Shown here in pieces: positions 40,133-48,710 of a stretch of 64,000 bases of DNA (its first letter is position 1; the number at the start of each line of letters is the position of its first letter). The stretch is from Flavonifractor sp. AGMB03687 (GTDB lineage Bacteria > Bacillota > Clostridia > Oscillospirales > Oscillospiraceae): NCBI RefSeq assembly GCF_017811815.1, contig NZ_JADKZI010000008.1, forward strand, positions 62,001 through 126,000. The letters run 5' to 3'. The position numbers and the translations under genes were made by a program. The notes under the pieces are model-generated. The model did not search any database. It was not told where the DNA came from and saw only the letters and a list, made by a program, of their open reading frames with translations.

Positions 40133-41308
40133 ATGTTGACAAGTTTAGGCTTCGTGCTGCTGTTGGGCCTGGTGCTGGGCACCCTGGCCACCAGGCTGCG
40201 GCTGCCCTCCCTGGTGGGCATGCTGCTGGCGGGTATTCTGCTGGGCCCCTGCGTGCTCAATCTGCTCTCCCCCAGCCTGCTGGGGATCTCCGCCGACCTG
40301 CGGCAGCTGGCCCTGGTCATTATCCTCACCCGGGCCGGTCTGAGCCTGGATGTGGATGACCTGCGCCGGGCGGGACGGCCCGCCATTCTCATGTGCTTCC
40401 TGCCCGCCACCTTTGAGGTGCTGGGTATGGTGGTCCTGGCCCCCCGGCTGCTGGGGGTAAGCACCCTGGACGCCGCCATCATGGGCGCGGTGGTGGGTGC
40501 GGTGTCCCCCGCCGTTATTGTGCCCCGGATGCTCAAGCTGATGGAGGAGGGCTATGGCACCGCCAAGGGCATCCCCCAGATGGTGCTGGCGGGGGCCTCG
40601 GTGGACGACGTGTTCGTCATCGTCCTCTTTACCTCCTTCACCGGCATGGCCCAGGGCGGCTCCTTCTCTCCCGCCGCTCTGGCGGGGGTGCCGGTATCCA
40701 TCGTGCTGGGGGCGGCCTTCGGCTTGCTCATCGGCTTTGTGCTGGCCAGGTTCTTTGCCAAGTTCCACATGCGGGACTCTATTAAAGTGGTCATCCTGCT
40801 GGGCCTGGCCTTCCTGCTGGTGGCCCTGGAGGACGTGATCCCCGTCCCCTTCTCCGGCCTGCTGGCGGTGCTGGGTGCCGGTCTGGGCCTGCGGCGCTGG
40901 CGGCTGGTGGTGGCACAGCGGCTCACCGCCAAGTTCGGCAAGCTGTGGGTAGGCGCTGAGATCATGCTCTTCGTGCTGGTAGGCGCCGAGGTGGACCTGG
41001 GCTATGCCGCAGCCGCCGGTCTGGCCGCCGTGGCCACGGTGCTGGGTGTGCTGTGCTTCCGGGCCCTGGGCGTGCTGCTCTGCGTGGCAGGCAGCAAGCT
41101 CACCCGCTCGGAGCGGCTCTTCACCGTGCTGGCCTACCTGCCCAAGGCCACCGTTCAGGCCGCCATCGGCGGCGTACCCCTGGCCATGGGCCTGGCCTGC
41201 GGCCAGATCGTCCTCACCGTGGCGGTCATCGCTATCCTGGTCACCGCACCCCTGGGGGCCTTCGCCATCGACTTCTCCTACAAGAAGCTCCTCTCCAAAG
41301 GGACGTAA
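40133..41308 (+). CDS. cation:proton antiporter (CPA family) under fluoride control
   Basis: About 391 residues, 11-13 membrane segments, CPA-type: LATRLRLPSLVGMLLAGILL, VIILTRAGLSLDVDDLR, AAIMGAVVGAVSPAVIVP, ASVDDVFVIVLF with the paired-Asp-type ion site region, ALEDVIPVPFSGLLAVL. Three in-frame ATGs (40121, 40124, 40133) follow GGAAGGG; I use 40133, which starts at the first membrane helix. The fluoride riboswitch implies a part in surviving fluoride, perhaps by correcting pH or cation balance or by moving fluoride with a cation; CrcB or EriC are the usual genes. Ion unknown. Confidence 0.88.
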   Translation: MLTSLGFVLLLGLVLGTLATRLRLPSLVGMLLAGILLGPCVLNLLSPSLLGISADLRQLALVIILTRAGLSLDVDDLRRAGRPAILMCFLPATFEVLGMVVLAPRLLGVSTLDAAIMGAVVGAVSPAVIVPRMLKLMEEGYGTAKGIPQMVLAGASVDDVFVIVLFTSFTGMAQGGSFSPAALAGVPVSIVLGAAFGLLIGFVLARFFAKFHMRDSIKVVILLGLAFLLVALEDVIPVPFSGLLAVLGAGLGLRRWRLVVAQRLTAKFGKLWVGAEIMLFVLVGAEVDLGYAAAAGLAAVATVLGVLCFRALGVLLCVAGSKLTRSERLFTVLAYLPKATVQAAIGGVPLAMGLACGQIVLTVAVIAILVTAPLGAFAIDFSYKKLLSKGT

Positions 41309-41350
41309 AAAAAAGACGCCTGCCGTTAGACAGGTGTCCGTAAAACAGTT

Positions 41351-41389
41351 AAAGGTCGAGTATCTAAACAGTAGATACTCGACCTTTTC
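41351..41389. terminator. bidirectional rho-independent terminator
   Basis: Perfect 15-bp stem (41351-41365 with 41373-41387), 7-nt loop, flanking A- and T-runs. A weaker GACGCCTG/CAGGTGTC hairpin precedes it at 41314-41338. Confidence 0.93.
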
Positions 41390-41424
41390 TTTGTGGGGAT
41401 AAAGGCGCAGAGATCCTCCAAAGG

Positions 41425-41870
41425 CTCCCTTGTGTAAAGGGAGCTGTCAGCCGGTAGGCTGACTGAGGGATTGTCTTACCGTAGCATCGATATACTCGCA
41501 GACCCCACGGAAGTTTCTGCTGACTTCGTTATTCGGAATCCGCAGAACCTGCAATCCATAGCCTTCCAAGAAGGTGGTTCGTTCTTCATCTTTGTCCATA
41601 TTCTCATCCTCATAGTGTTGTGAGCCATCCAGTTCTATCACAAGTTTGGCTTCCGCACTATAAAAATCAGCAATATATTTTCCCAATACTTTTTGCCGGG
41701 AGAACCGCACAGGATAGGAACACAGAAAATCATACCACAGGTGTTTTTCTTCTTTTGTCATCTCTTTGCGCAAGTGCTTTGCCAATGGAACCAACTGCTT
41801 ATTATGCTTTGACTGCATGACACTCCCTCCGTCACGGCTGCGCCGTGCCACCTCCCTTTACACAAGGGAG
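41425..41870. mobile_element. small inverted-repeat element carrying a DUF559 gene
   Basis: Ends share the inverted 19-mer CTCCCTTGTGTAAAGGGAG (41425-41443; inverted at 41852-41870), itself an internal hairpin, with further similarity inward. Only the DUF559 gene lies inside, its last codons reaching toward the left end repeat. I recall this end sequence as a dispersed repeat of gut Clostridia. A further 14-bp-arm inverted repeat (41875-41904) abuts it on the right. Confidence 0.65.
41447..41818 (-). CDS. DUF559 (Vsr-like endonuclease fold) protein
   Basis: 123 residues from ATG 41818, which has GGAGGGAG upstream. LAKHLRKEMTKEEKHLWYDF, VRFSRQKVLGKYIADFYSAE and LVIELDGSQHYED match DUF559; the last two hold the Asp and Glu-x-Asp residues of the restriction-endonuclease fold shared with the very-short-patch repair nuclease. 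The C-terminus (RQSLSQPTG) is encoded by the element's end-repeat region. Cargo of a small mobile repeat; possible nicking role in its spread is speculation. Confidence 0.85.
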   Translation of the reverse strand: MQSKHNKQLVPLAKHLRKEMTKEEKHLWYDFLCSYPVRFSRQKVLGKYIADFYSAEAKLVIELDGSQHYEDENMDKDEERTTFLEGYGLQVLRIPNNEVSRNFRGVCEYIDATVRQSLSQPTG

Positions 41871-41973
41871 GCTGTGGTGCGGTGCAGCACTGCACATCGC
41901 ACCACACACCCAAAGGTGTATAGAAGTGCGCCCTTAATCAGTTCGATAAACTGGAATTTGCAGAATTGAATCA

Positions 41974-42552
41974 TTACACACAAGGATTAAAAATTGCTGC
42001 AGCTCCATAATGGCTATCTGCATCTACAATTTGAATTTCAATCTTATTCCAAGCATCGGTTCCTTCAACTTGAATCAAATAAGCTGTCATTTCCCTATCA
42101 GCAGCTACTTCTACGACTGTGTTCTTTGCAATAATAGCGGTTTCTTTCCCATCAACTTCCACACGAATGGAAATATCATCTGGTGCTATGTTTTCATTTC
42201 CTTCCTGAAATTTCACCAAACTCATAGGTCTAAAGTATATCATAAGACCATTTCCTGCACCTTTGACAGAAAAAATATGTAATCCGTATATCTCCAATGT
42301 ATCAAAGCTAATATCCAACGAAGTGTTTTCTAAAAGCGGCATGTTTTGACACCAATACTCCAAATAGTTTACCGCATAGTCTTTTACTGCAGTTAAAAAA
42401 GGATACTTCCCCCCGGGAATATCGAATTGATAGTATCCATCCTCGTTACTATCTGCACAGTAGATAGTAGTAAAACTGTTGTTCTTTATTTCAATCTTAG
42501 CTCCGGCAATAGGAGTATTGTTCTTACTTTTTACATATCCATCTAAAAGCAT
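41974..42552 (-). CDS. AT-rich gene: carboxypeptidase-regulatory-like domain protein
   Basis: 192 residues. Residues 1-75 look like a CarboxypepD_reg beta-sandwich (LLDGYVKSKNNTPIAGAKIE, DSNEDGYYQFDIPGGKYPFL), a module of surface and adhesion proteins. The rest (NENIAPDDISIRVEVDGKET) is unknown. No signal peptide. The base composition is far more AT-rich than any neighbour and it lies next to a mobile repeat, so recent transfer is likely. Confidence 0.75.
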   Translation of the reverse strand: MLLDGYVKSKNNTPIAGAKIEIKNNSFTTIYCADSNEDGYYQFDIPGGKYPFLTAVKDYAVNYLEYWCQNMPLLENTSLDISFDTLEIYGLHIFSVKGAGNGLMIYFRPMSLVKFQEGNENIAPDDISIRVEVDGKETAIIAKNTVVEVAADREMTAYLIQVEGTDAWNKIEIQIVDADSHYGAAAIFNPCV

Positions 42553-42622
42553 TGACTTATCTCCCCGTCAAATTTTGATTTGTTGAATTGTCTATACGGT
42601 ATCATAGTCACCTTGAAAACAC

Positions 42623-42646
42623 AATCGGCACAGCGCTGTGCCGATT
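42623..42646. repeat. perfect 24-bp palindrome
   Basis: AATCGGCACAGC with its exact complement, no loop, in the gap between the AT-rich gene and the DUF896 gene. A second, imperfect hairpin with T8 (42659-42692) ends the ylmH-DUF896 transcript. Possible operator or remnant of a mobile end. Confidence 0.7.
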
Positions 42647-42689
42647 AACTGTTTTATGGACACCGCCCATTCTGGCAGGCGTCTTTTTT

Positions 42690-42896
42690 TTAGGGCTTCT
42701 TGCCCAGCTTGTGCTTGGTGCCGTCGGGCTCCACGATATAGGTGTTCTCCAGCTGGGCCACCAGATTGTTCCGGTAGGCGGCGATATACTCCTGCCGCAG
42801 CAGGTCCCGCTCCACCATCTCCTCGGGGGTCAGGCCCTCCTCGCTTTTGGCCTTCTTGGCCAGCTCGTTGATACGGGCAATCTTTTTCTCATCCAT
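42690..42896 (-). CDS. DUF896 (YnzC-like) protein
   Basis: 68 residues: [20 protein letters not shown], then [20 protein letters not shown] is the DUF896/UPF0291 signature, a small two-helix protein of Firmicutes (YnzC in Bacillus, linked to the SOS regulon there). Function unknown. Start ATG 42896 overlaps the ylmH stop (TAATG). Confidence 0.93.
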   Translation of the reverse strand: MDEKKIARINELAKKAKSEEGLTPEEMVERDLLRQEYIAAYRNNLVAQLENTYIVEPDGTKHKLGKKP

Positions 42897-43687
42897 TATA
42901 CATATCGCTCCAGTAAAATCATAATTCGCCCCTTTTTGGACGGGCCGCCCACCTCTTTGAGGACACATTTGCCCAGGCCCCGGCAGCTCATCACGTCCCC
43001 CTCCGCCACAGGGCGGTCGGGCTTGAGGCACTCCCGGTGGTTGAGCTGGAACTTGCCTGAGGCGATCAGGTCGGCTGCCTTGCCCCGGGACAGGGAAAAT
43101 CCGGCGGCGGCCACCGCGTCCAGCCGCAGGGAGCTGACGGTGTCCCGGATGGGTTTCACCTTCACCTCCGGGGGCTTCAGGTCGGCCAGCTCCATGGCGG
43201 ACGTCTTCAGCCGCACCCGGCCCGCCTGGTCCAGATTCATCACTAGGAAGTCGGCCACGTCCTCCAGGGCCAGGATGTGGCACTCGCCGTCCCCCACCAG
43301 CAGGTCCCCGATCTTCTCCCGGTCCAGGCCCAGGCCCAGAATGGAGCCCAGAAAGTCCCGGTGGCTCAGGGTGCCGTTGGACCAGGTACAGCGGACGGCC
43401 CTGATAGGACAGTCGCTTTCCAGCCACATATCCTCCTCCTGCCAGTCGGGGAGGAAGGCGCACACCGTCCGCTCCGCCCCCTCAAACCCGCCGTAGAACA
43501 GGTGCCGAGGATGGCCGCAGGCGTTGAGCAGGTTTTCCACACTGACCCGCTCCTGTGGGGATAAAAAGCCGGTATGGCCGAGGACCGACCGGGTACGGGC
43601 CAGCTCCAGCTTGTCCATAGCCCGGGCCAGCAGCAGCCGCTCCTCCCCGTCCCGGGCCAGCTTGTTCAGCAGTTCGGTTTTGGTCAT
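42896..43687 (-). CDS. ylmH: S4-domain RNA-binding protein YlmH
   Basis: 263 residues. The C-terminal S4 domain ([30 protein letters not shown]) binds RNA; the rest is the YlmH domain. In Bacillus YlmH has been linked to the ribosome quality-control pathway and to division-site genes. Good AGGAGGAAG site. Promoter TTGCCA/TATTCT upstream. Confidence 0.92.
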   Translation of the reverse strand: MTKTELLNKLARDGEERLLLARAMDKLELARTRSVLGHTGFLSPQERVSVENLLNACGHPRHLFYGGFEGAERTVCAFLPDWQEEDMWLESDCPIRAVRCTWSNGTLSHRDFLGSILGLGLDREKIGDLLVGDGECHILALEDVADFLVMNLDQAGRVRLKTSAMELADLKPPEVKVKPIRDTVSSLRLDAVAAAGFSLSRGKAADLIASGKFQLNHRECLKPDRPVAEGDVMSCRGLGKCVLKEVGGPSKKGRIMILLERYV

Positions 43688-43714
43688 CTCTTCCTCCTGT
43701 GGGGTAGTGTACTC

Positions 43715-43743
43715 AGAATAGCACAGTTTTTCCCCGCTGGCAA
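43715..43743 (-). promoter_or_regulatory. promoter of ylmH
   Basis: Minus strand TTGCCA (43738-43743), 17-bp spacer, TATTCT (43715-43720). Confidence 0.65.
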
Positions 43744-43754
43744 CTGCCGCCGCC

Positions 43755-43782
43755 TTGACAGCAATGCTATACTGATAATAAT
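43755..43782 (+). promoter_or_regulatory. promoter of the C39-like gene
   Basis: TTGACA (43755-43760), 16-bp spacer, AATAAT (43777-43782), 23 nt before the gene; divergent from the ylmH promoter. Confidence 0.55.
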
Positions 43783-43804
43783 TACGAGAAAAGGGGGTGG
43801 GTCC

Positions 43805-44449
43805 ATGCCCACGTTCATTCTTCATCCGGAGCGGCTGGACCTGACCGGCCCCGGCGGAGCGCTGTGCCACGGGGCGGACCAGGACTGGTTCCCCGATCCC
43901 TGGCAGCAGCGGGCGGGGTGCGGTCCCACCACCGCCGCCCTGATTTTCCACTATCTTGCCCAGCAGCGCCCGGAGTTTTCCCCATTGTGTCTGGAATTGG
44001 GGAAAGACTGCGCCACCTTTACCGGCCACATGTGCCGGGTGTGGGAGTACGTCACCCCCCGCAGCCACGGGCTCAACCGGCCGGAGTACATGGTGGAGGG
44101 CATGGCGGCCTACGGCCAGGCCGCGAGGGTACCGCTTACGCCCACCCTCTTCTCCTTCCCCTCCGCCCGCACCAAGCGTCCTCCCTGGGAGCAGCTGCGG
44201 GCCTTCGTGGAAGCCAGCCTAAAATGTGACTGCCCGGTGGCCTTCCTCAACCTGGACAACGGCAAAATCAAGCAGCTGGACCGGTGGCACTGGGTGACCC
44301 TTGTGGGCCTGGAGGGGGACATTGCCTCCATCGTGGACAACGGCAACGCCTTCACCATGGATCTCAGGCTATGGTACGCCACCACCAAGACCCGGGGCGG
44401 CTTTGTGTGCGCCCTGGGGGCGGGAGAGGAGTTTGCATCGTCATGCTGA
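43805..44449 (+). CDS. putative papain-like cysteine peptidase
   Basis: 214 residues, no signal peptide. QQRAGCGPTTAALIFHYLAQ carries a catalytic-type Cys after a glycine, and RWHWVTLVGLEGD followed by IVDNGNAF gives the His and Asp/Asn of a C39-like fold. LNLDNGKIKQLDRWHWV is the usual stretch before the His. The exact family and substrate are unknown. AAGGGGGTG ribosome site; overlaps the DUF1294 gene by 7 nt. Confidence 0.75.
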   Translation: MPTFILHPERLDLTGPGGALCHGADQDWFPDPWQQRAGCGPTTAALIFHYLAQQRPEFSPLCLELGKDCATFTGHMCRVWEYVTPRSHGLNRPEYMVEGMAAYGQAARVPLTPTLFSFPSARTKRPPWEQLRAFVEASLKCDCPVAFLNLDNGKIKQLDRWHWVTLVGLEGDIASIVDNGNAFTMDLRLWYATTKTRGGFVCALGAGEEFASSC

Positions 44450-44721
44450 AATGGCTGGCTTTATGGGTGCTCTTCTGGAGCATCCTGGACTACATACTTA
44501 TGGGTGTGGACAAGTGGAAGGCCAAACGGGATCGCTGGCGGGTGCCCGAGAAGACCTTCTTCCTGGTGGCCGTCCTGGGGGGCTCCCTGGGAGCCATCCT
44601 GGGCATGTACGCCTTCCACCACAAGACCCGCCACTGGTACTTCAAGTGGGGCCTGCCCGCCATCCTTATCGCCCAGATCGCCCTGGGCGGGTGGCTGTAC
44701 TGGCACTTTTTCCTGTCCTGA
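44443..44721 (+). CDS. DUF1294 membrane protein
   Basis: 92 residues, three hydrophobic segments. MGVDKWKAKRDRWRVPEKTF, FLVAVLGGSLGAILGMYAFH and KTRHWYFKWGLP are the signature of DUF1294 membrane proteins, whose function is unknown. Overlaps the peptidase gene, so the two are co-expressed. Strong terminator behind. Confidence 0.9.
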   Translation: MLKWLALWVLFWSILDYILMGVDKWKAKRDRWRVPEKTFFLVAVLGGSLGAILGMYAFHHKTRHWYFKWGLPAILIAQIALGGWLYWHFFLS

Positions 44722-44723
44722 CC

Positions 44724-44754
44724 ATGCGGAAGCCAATGGCTTCCGCATTTTTTT
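44724..44754 (+). terminator. rho-independent terminator
   Basis: Eleven-bp stem (44724-44734 with 44738-44748), AAT loop, T-run. Confidence 0.95.
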
Positions 44755-44835
44755 GCAAAGATGAAGAATCCGGCGTTCCTCAATCGTATTGTGGGTGAAA
44801 GCGCTTTTCAATCCCACGGAAAGGACGTGACAGCC

Positions 44836-46154
44836 ATGCCACCCATACCAGACCGGGCGGAAGCCCAGCGGCTGGTGGATACCTACTCCGACCTGATCCT
44901 CCGGCTGAGCTACACCTATCTGGGCAGCACTGCCGACGCCCAGGACATCTGCCAGACCGTCTTCCTCAAGCTGCTCCAGGCCCCAAGGCCTTTGACAGTA
45001 TCGAGCACGAGCGGGCCTGGATCATCCGCACCGCCGTCAACCTGTGCAAAGACCACCTGAAAAGCCGATGGCGACGCACCACGGTGGCCCTGGACGCGGC
45101 GGAGCACGTGCCCGCCCCCCAGCCGGAGGAGGGCACCCTGCTGGCAGCTCTGGAGCTGCTGCCCCCCAAATACCGCACGGTCATCTACCTCTATTACTAC
45201 GAGGGCTACTCCGCCAGGGAGATCGCCGCCCTGGTCCTCAGCGTGGGCGTGGCAGGCGCCACCGGCGTGCTGGGGGAGGTGGGGGAGCGCTTCTCCGCCC
45301 TCTTCGGTCCCGCTACCCAGACCGAGGTCATTGACCAGATCGGCTACCCCATCGGCGCCTCAGTCACCGCTGACGGCATCACCATCACCGCCGACGCCAT
45401 CGTGGGGGACACCTACTCCTACGCCATCGTCTACTCCATCTCCCGGGAGGACGGGCAGCCCCTGGTGAGCCAGGAGACGCTGGACGGCAGCGAGGAATAC
45501 GAGGGCCGCCTGCCCCTCTCCTTTGAGTCCTACGACCTGCGGCCCACCGGCCCCTTGGCCTTCCTGTCCTCCGGAGGCGGCGGAGGCTTCTCCCACTTCT
45601 ACGACGCCGACCCCACCGACAACGCCATCCAGTTTGTGACCTTCTGGACCTCCGACACCCCCATCCGCTCGGGCAAGGTGAGCACCACCTTCCGGGGGCT
45701 CTATGACACCACCGACAGCTATGCCAACAAGACTCTGCTGGCGGAGGGCCCCTGGACCCTGGACTTTACCATGGACTTTGAGGATTCCTCCATGGACCTC
45801 CCCGCCGGACAGGCGATTCAGGTGAGCGGCATGGACGCCACCCTGGGCCGCATTACCCTCTCCCCCCTGTCCATCATGGTGGAGTACACCGTCCATCAGG
45901 AGGCGCCGGAGGCGGAGCGGCAAAACGGCCAGGAAGATGCGGCAAACGACCCCTACGCCCCCTTCCGGGACCTGCCCGTGACCCTCACCTACACCGACGG
46001 CTCCACCCTGGAGCTCAAGAATGCCACGACCAGTGCCAGCTCCAGTGGCGGCAAGACCAAATGCACCATGGGTATTATCTTTGACTCCATCCGTCCCCTG
46101 GAGGAGGTGGCCTCGGTCACCGTGGGGGATGTGGTCATCCCGATCTCCCAGTAA
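44836..46154 (+). pseudogene. broken ECF sigma factor fused to DUF4179 anti-sigma exodomain
   Basis: ATG 44836 starts sigma region 2 (TYSDLILRLSYTYLGSTADA, QDICQTVFLKLL). At about 44985 one C is missing from GCCCCAAGG; the frame then ends early (45060), while the +1-shifted frame continues AWIIRTAVNLCKDHL and region 4 (LPPKYRTVIYLYYYEGYSAR). Before region 4 ends it runs straight into LVLSVGVAGATGVLGEVGE, the membrane segment of a DUF4179 anti-sigma-like protein, and then the complete outer domain (PIGASVTADGITITADAIVG and on). So a point deletion plus a larger deletion joined two genes. A second-half ORF (45084-46154) remains open. Confidence 0.85.
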
Positions 46155-46158
46155 AACA

Positions 46159-46192
46159 AAAACAGGGCCCGCCATCTGGCGGGCCCTGTTTC
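46159..46192. terminator. bidirectional rho-independent terminator
   Basis: AAACAGGGCCCGCC with GGCGGGCCCTGTTT (46160-46173 and 46178-46191), ATCT loop. Ends the obgE operon on the minus strand. Confidence 0.93.
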
Positions 46193-46193
46193 G

Positions 46194-47474
46194 TTAGCGC
46201 TGGTACTCGAACTCCAGATTGTACAGGGACACGATATCCCCGTCGTGGATGCCCATCTCCTCCAGCCGGTCGAAGAGGCCGGACTGGCGCAGCATCTTGT
46301 CGAACCAGTTGCGGGACTCGTAGTCGCCGAAGTTGACGTTGGCCATGAGCCGCTGGAGCCAGGGACCCTCCACGATCCAGGTGTCCTCCTCGTGGATGAT
46401 GTTGAGGGGCTCGGACATATCCACCTCCGGGGGACGCTCCACATAGGTGGGCTCGTACACCGTGATGGGAGGCAGGTGCTCCAGCTCCCGGGCGGCGGCA
46501 AACATCAGCTCCCGGGTGCCCAGCTGGGCAGCGGCGGAGATCTCATAGAAGGGCATGCCCAGCCCTTCCACGTAGGCCTTCAGGGCCTCCAGACCGGTGC
46601 GGTCGGCGGCGATGTCCACCTTGTTGCCCGCCACGATCATGGGCCGGGAGGCCAGGTCGGGGCCGTACTGCTTCAGCTCCTCCTGGATGGCCTTAAAGTC
46701 CTCCACCGGGTCACGGCCCTCGCAGCCGGACACATCCACCACGTGGATGAGCAGGCGGCAGCGGTCGATGTGCCGCAGGAAATCGTGGCCCAGGCCGGCG
46801 CCGTCGGAGGCGCCCTCAATGATGCCGGGGATGTCGGCCAGCACGAAGGACACGCCCTCGTCCACATAGACCACGCCCAGGTTGGGGAACAGGGTGGTAA
46901 AGTGGTAGTTGGCGATCTTGGGCCGGGCCTTGGACACCACGGAGAGCAGGGTAGACTTGCCCACGTTGGGGAAGCCCACCAGGCCCACGTCGGCCAGCAG
47001 CTTCAGCTCCAGGATGACCTGCCGCTCCTGACCGGGCAGGCCAGCCTTGGCGAAGCGGGGCACCTGACGGGTGGGGGTGGCAAAGTGCTTGTTGCCCCAG
47101 CCGCCGTTGCCGCCCTTGGCCAGCACGAAGCGGTCGGTCTCCGACATATCACAGATGATCTCCTGGGTCTCGGCGTCCCGCACCACGGTGCCCCGGGGCA
47201 CCTTGATGATCATATCCTCGCCGTCCTTGCCGGAGCAGCGCTTGCCCTGTCCGTCCATGCCGTTGCCCGCCACGTACTTGCGCTTATAGCGGAAGTCCAT
47301 CAGGGTGGACATATGGGGGTTGATCTCCAGGATCACGTTGCCCCCCCGGCCGCCGTCACCGCCGTCGGGTCCGCCGGCGGCCACGTACTTCTCCCGGTGG
47401 AAGGCCACCGCGCCGTTGCCGCCATTGCCCGCCTTGACGGTGATGCGGGCGGTATCTACAAAGGGTGCTGCCAT
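46194..47474 (-). CDS. obgE: GTPase ObgE/CgtA
   Basis: 426-residue essential GTPase of ribosome assembly and stress signalling. Glycine-rich Obg domain (KAGNGGNGAVAFHREKYVAA, GGDGGRGGNVIL), G domain with GFPNVGKSTLLS, ADIPGIIEGA, NKVD, and the C-terminal OCT domain of Firmicutes type. AAGGAGG site before ATG 47474. Last gene of rplU-prp-rpmA-obgE. Confidence 0.97.
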   Translation of the reverse strand: MAAPFVDTARITVKAGNGGNGAVAFHREKYVAAGGPDGGDGGRGGNVILEINPHMSTLMDFRYKRKYVAGNGMDGQGKRCSGKDGEDMIIKVPRGTVVRDAETQEIICDMSETDRFVLAKGGNGGWGNKHFATPTRQVPRFAKAGLPGQERQVILELKLLADVGLVGFPNVGKSTLLSVVSKARPKIANYHFTTLFPNLGVVYVDEGVSFVLADIPGIIEGASDGAGLGHDFLRHIDRCRLLIHVVDVSGCEGRDPVEDFKAIQEELKQYGPDLASRPMIVAGNKVDIAADRTGLEALKAYVEGLGMPFYEISAAAQLGTRELMFAAARELEHLPPITVYEPTYVERPPEVDMSEPLNIIHEEDTWIVEGPWLQRLMANVNFGDYESRNWFDKMLRQSGLFDRLEEMGIHDGDIVSLYNLEFEYQR

Positions 47475-47564
47475 AAAAACCTCCTTCGTCTGGCCTTGCG
47501 GCCATCATCTTGCCAATAGAAAAGCCTCGAACGGGTTCCCGTCCGAGGCTTATGATACCCATAA

Positions 47565-47849
47565 TTACTGGGCGATCTCCACGATAGAGACCTGCTTGCG
47601 GTCCTTGCCCAGGCGCTCAAACTTCACGCGGCCGCTCTTCATGGCGAACAGAGTGTCGTCGCTGCCCTTGCCCACGTTGACGCCGGGATGGATATGGGTG
47701 CCCCGCTGGCGGACCAGGATGTTGCCGGCCAGAACGAACTGACCGTCGCCCCGCTTCACGCCCAGACGCTTGGCCTCGGAATCGCGGCCGTTACGGGTGG
47801 AGCCCACGCCCTTCTTATGAGCGAAGAACTGAATACCGATGTTCAGCAT
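47565..47849 (-). CDS. rpmA: 50S ribosomal protein L27 with cleavable N-terminus
   Basis: 94 residues. The N-terminal [14 protein letters not shown] is the Firmicutes extension cut by Prp after QFF, exposing AHKKG; the rest ([20 protein letters not shown] and on) is standard L27 at the peptidyl-transferase centre. ATG 47849 has GGAGGTGTG upstream. Confidence 0.97.
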   Translation of the reverse strand: MLNIGIQFFAHKKGVGSTRNGRDSEAKRLGVKRGDGQFVLAGNILVRQRGTHIHPGVNVGKGSDDTLFAMKSGRVKFERLGKDRKQVSIVEIAQ

Positions 47850-47899
47850 GGTGTCACACCTCCAAACTTGTGTGTTAAAACGTTCGTCGTACTGTCCGA

Positions 47900-48232
47900 T
47901 CAATCCTCTTCCAGTACGAGAATATTCTCAGGATATTCCTCGTGCAGGCTGGCGAAATGGACCATGAGAGCAGTCAGAAGAGTCTGACAGGTGCTCTCGC
48001 CGGTCTCGCTGAGCCCACCGGGGATGCGCAGGGTGATGGACGCGTCGTGCTCCTTCACCTTCACCGAGGCGCCCAGGCCCAGTACGTCGTTGACGGCGCA
48101 CTCGGTCAGGCGGATGGCACTGGTGACGGCAGCGCAGACGATGTCGCTCCCCGCTTCGGCGTAACCGCTGTGGCCCTTCACAGTGAAGCCCACGATGCGG
48201 TCCCCCTCCATGTGAAAAGAGACGGTAGTCAT
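47900..48232 (-). CDS. prp: ribosomal-processing cysteine protease Prp
   Basis: 110 residues. [20 protein letters not shown] contains the catalytic His and Cys in their usual 12-residue spacing; Prp removes the N-terminal extension of L27. It sits between rplU and rpmA, as in other Firmicutes, with the start 1 nt after the rplU stop region. Confidence 0.96.
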   Translation of the reverse strand: MTTVSFHMEGDRIVGFTVKGHSGYAEAGSDIVCAAVTSAIRLTECAVNDVLGLGASVKVKEHDASITLRIPGGLSETGESTCQTLLTALMVHFASLHEEYPENILVLEED

Positions 48233-48233
48233 C

Positions 48234-48545
48234 TTACAGGGAGATGGCGCCGATGGTCACCTTGGTGTAGGGCTGACGATGGCCCTGACGCTTGCGGTAA
48301 CCCTTCTTGGGCTTGTACTTGAAGACCATGATCTTCTTGCCCTTGCCGTTCTTCACCACGGAAGCGGCCACCTTGGCGCCCTCCACCACGGGAGTGCCCA
48401 CGGTGATCTTCTCGCCGTCGATGACAGCCAGCACCTTGTCAAAGGTCACGTTGTCGCCGGCCTCGTTGGGCAGCTTCTCGATGAAGAGGGTATCGCCCTC
48501 AGCCACCTTGTACTGCTTACCACCGGTCTCGATGATTGCGTGCAT
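48234..48545 (-). CDS. rplU: 50S ribosomal protein L21
   Basis: 103 residues: [20 protein letters not shown] at the start and [20 protein letters not shown] at the end are the conserved L21 ends. First gene of the operon, with AAGGAG before ATG 48545 and a structured leader. Confidence 0.97.
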   Translation of the reverse strand: MHAIIETGGKQYKVAEGDTLFIEKLPNEAGDNVTFDKVLAVIDGEKITVGTPVVEGAKVAASVVKNGKGKKIMVFKYKPKKGYRKRQGHRQPYTKVTIGAISL

Positions 48546-48646
48546 TACGTTTTCAACTCCTTCATTACGGGCTCGCTGTCGGGGGAGGGCCGAAGCGTGA
48601 CGTCACATCAGTCACGTCGGTCACTTGGGTTCCCATTCAAAGCGGC
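48546..48646 (-). promoter_or_regulatory. rplU leader, possible L21 autoregulatory element
   Basis: About 100-nt leader between the promoter and rplU, rich in repeated GTGAC motifs (CAAGTGACCGACGTGACTG, then GTGACGTCAC) able to pair in several ways. Firmicutes rplU operons often carry an L21 leader; I cannot match the consensus with certainty. Confidence 0.4.
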
Positions 48647-48652
48647 TCTAGT

Positions 48653-48681
48653 AGTATATCAGTCAACATTCCGAAAGTCAA
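48653..48681 (-). promoter_or_regulatory. sigma-A promoter of rplU operon
   Basis: Minus strand TTGACT (48676-48681), 17-bp spacer, TATACT (48653-48658). Confidence 0.88.
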
Positions 48682-48710
48682 GGCATTTTTGAACTTTTTT
48701 CGCGGTTTTC

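Noticed and set aside
39925-40536. N-terminal extension of the tatD frame
   Set aside because: Runs antisense through a promoter, the fluoride riboswitch and the antiporter start; the TatD fold begins at 39924.
44836-45060. Intact short sigma-factor gene
   Set aside because: Contains only region 2; the rest of the sigma factor follows at once in another frame, so it is a frameshift product.
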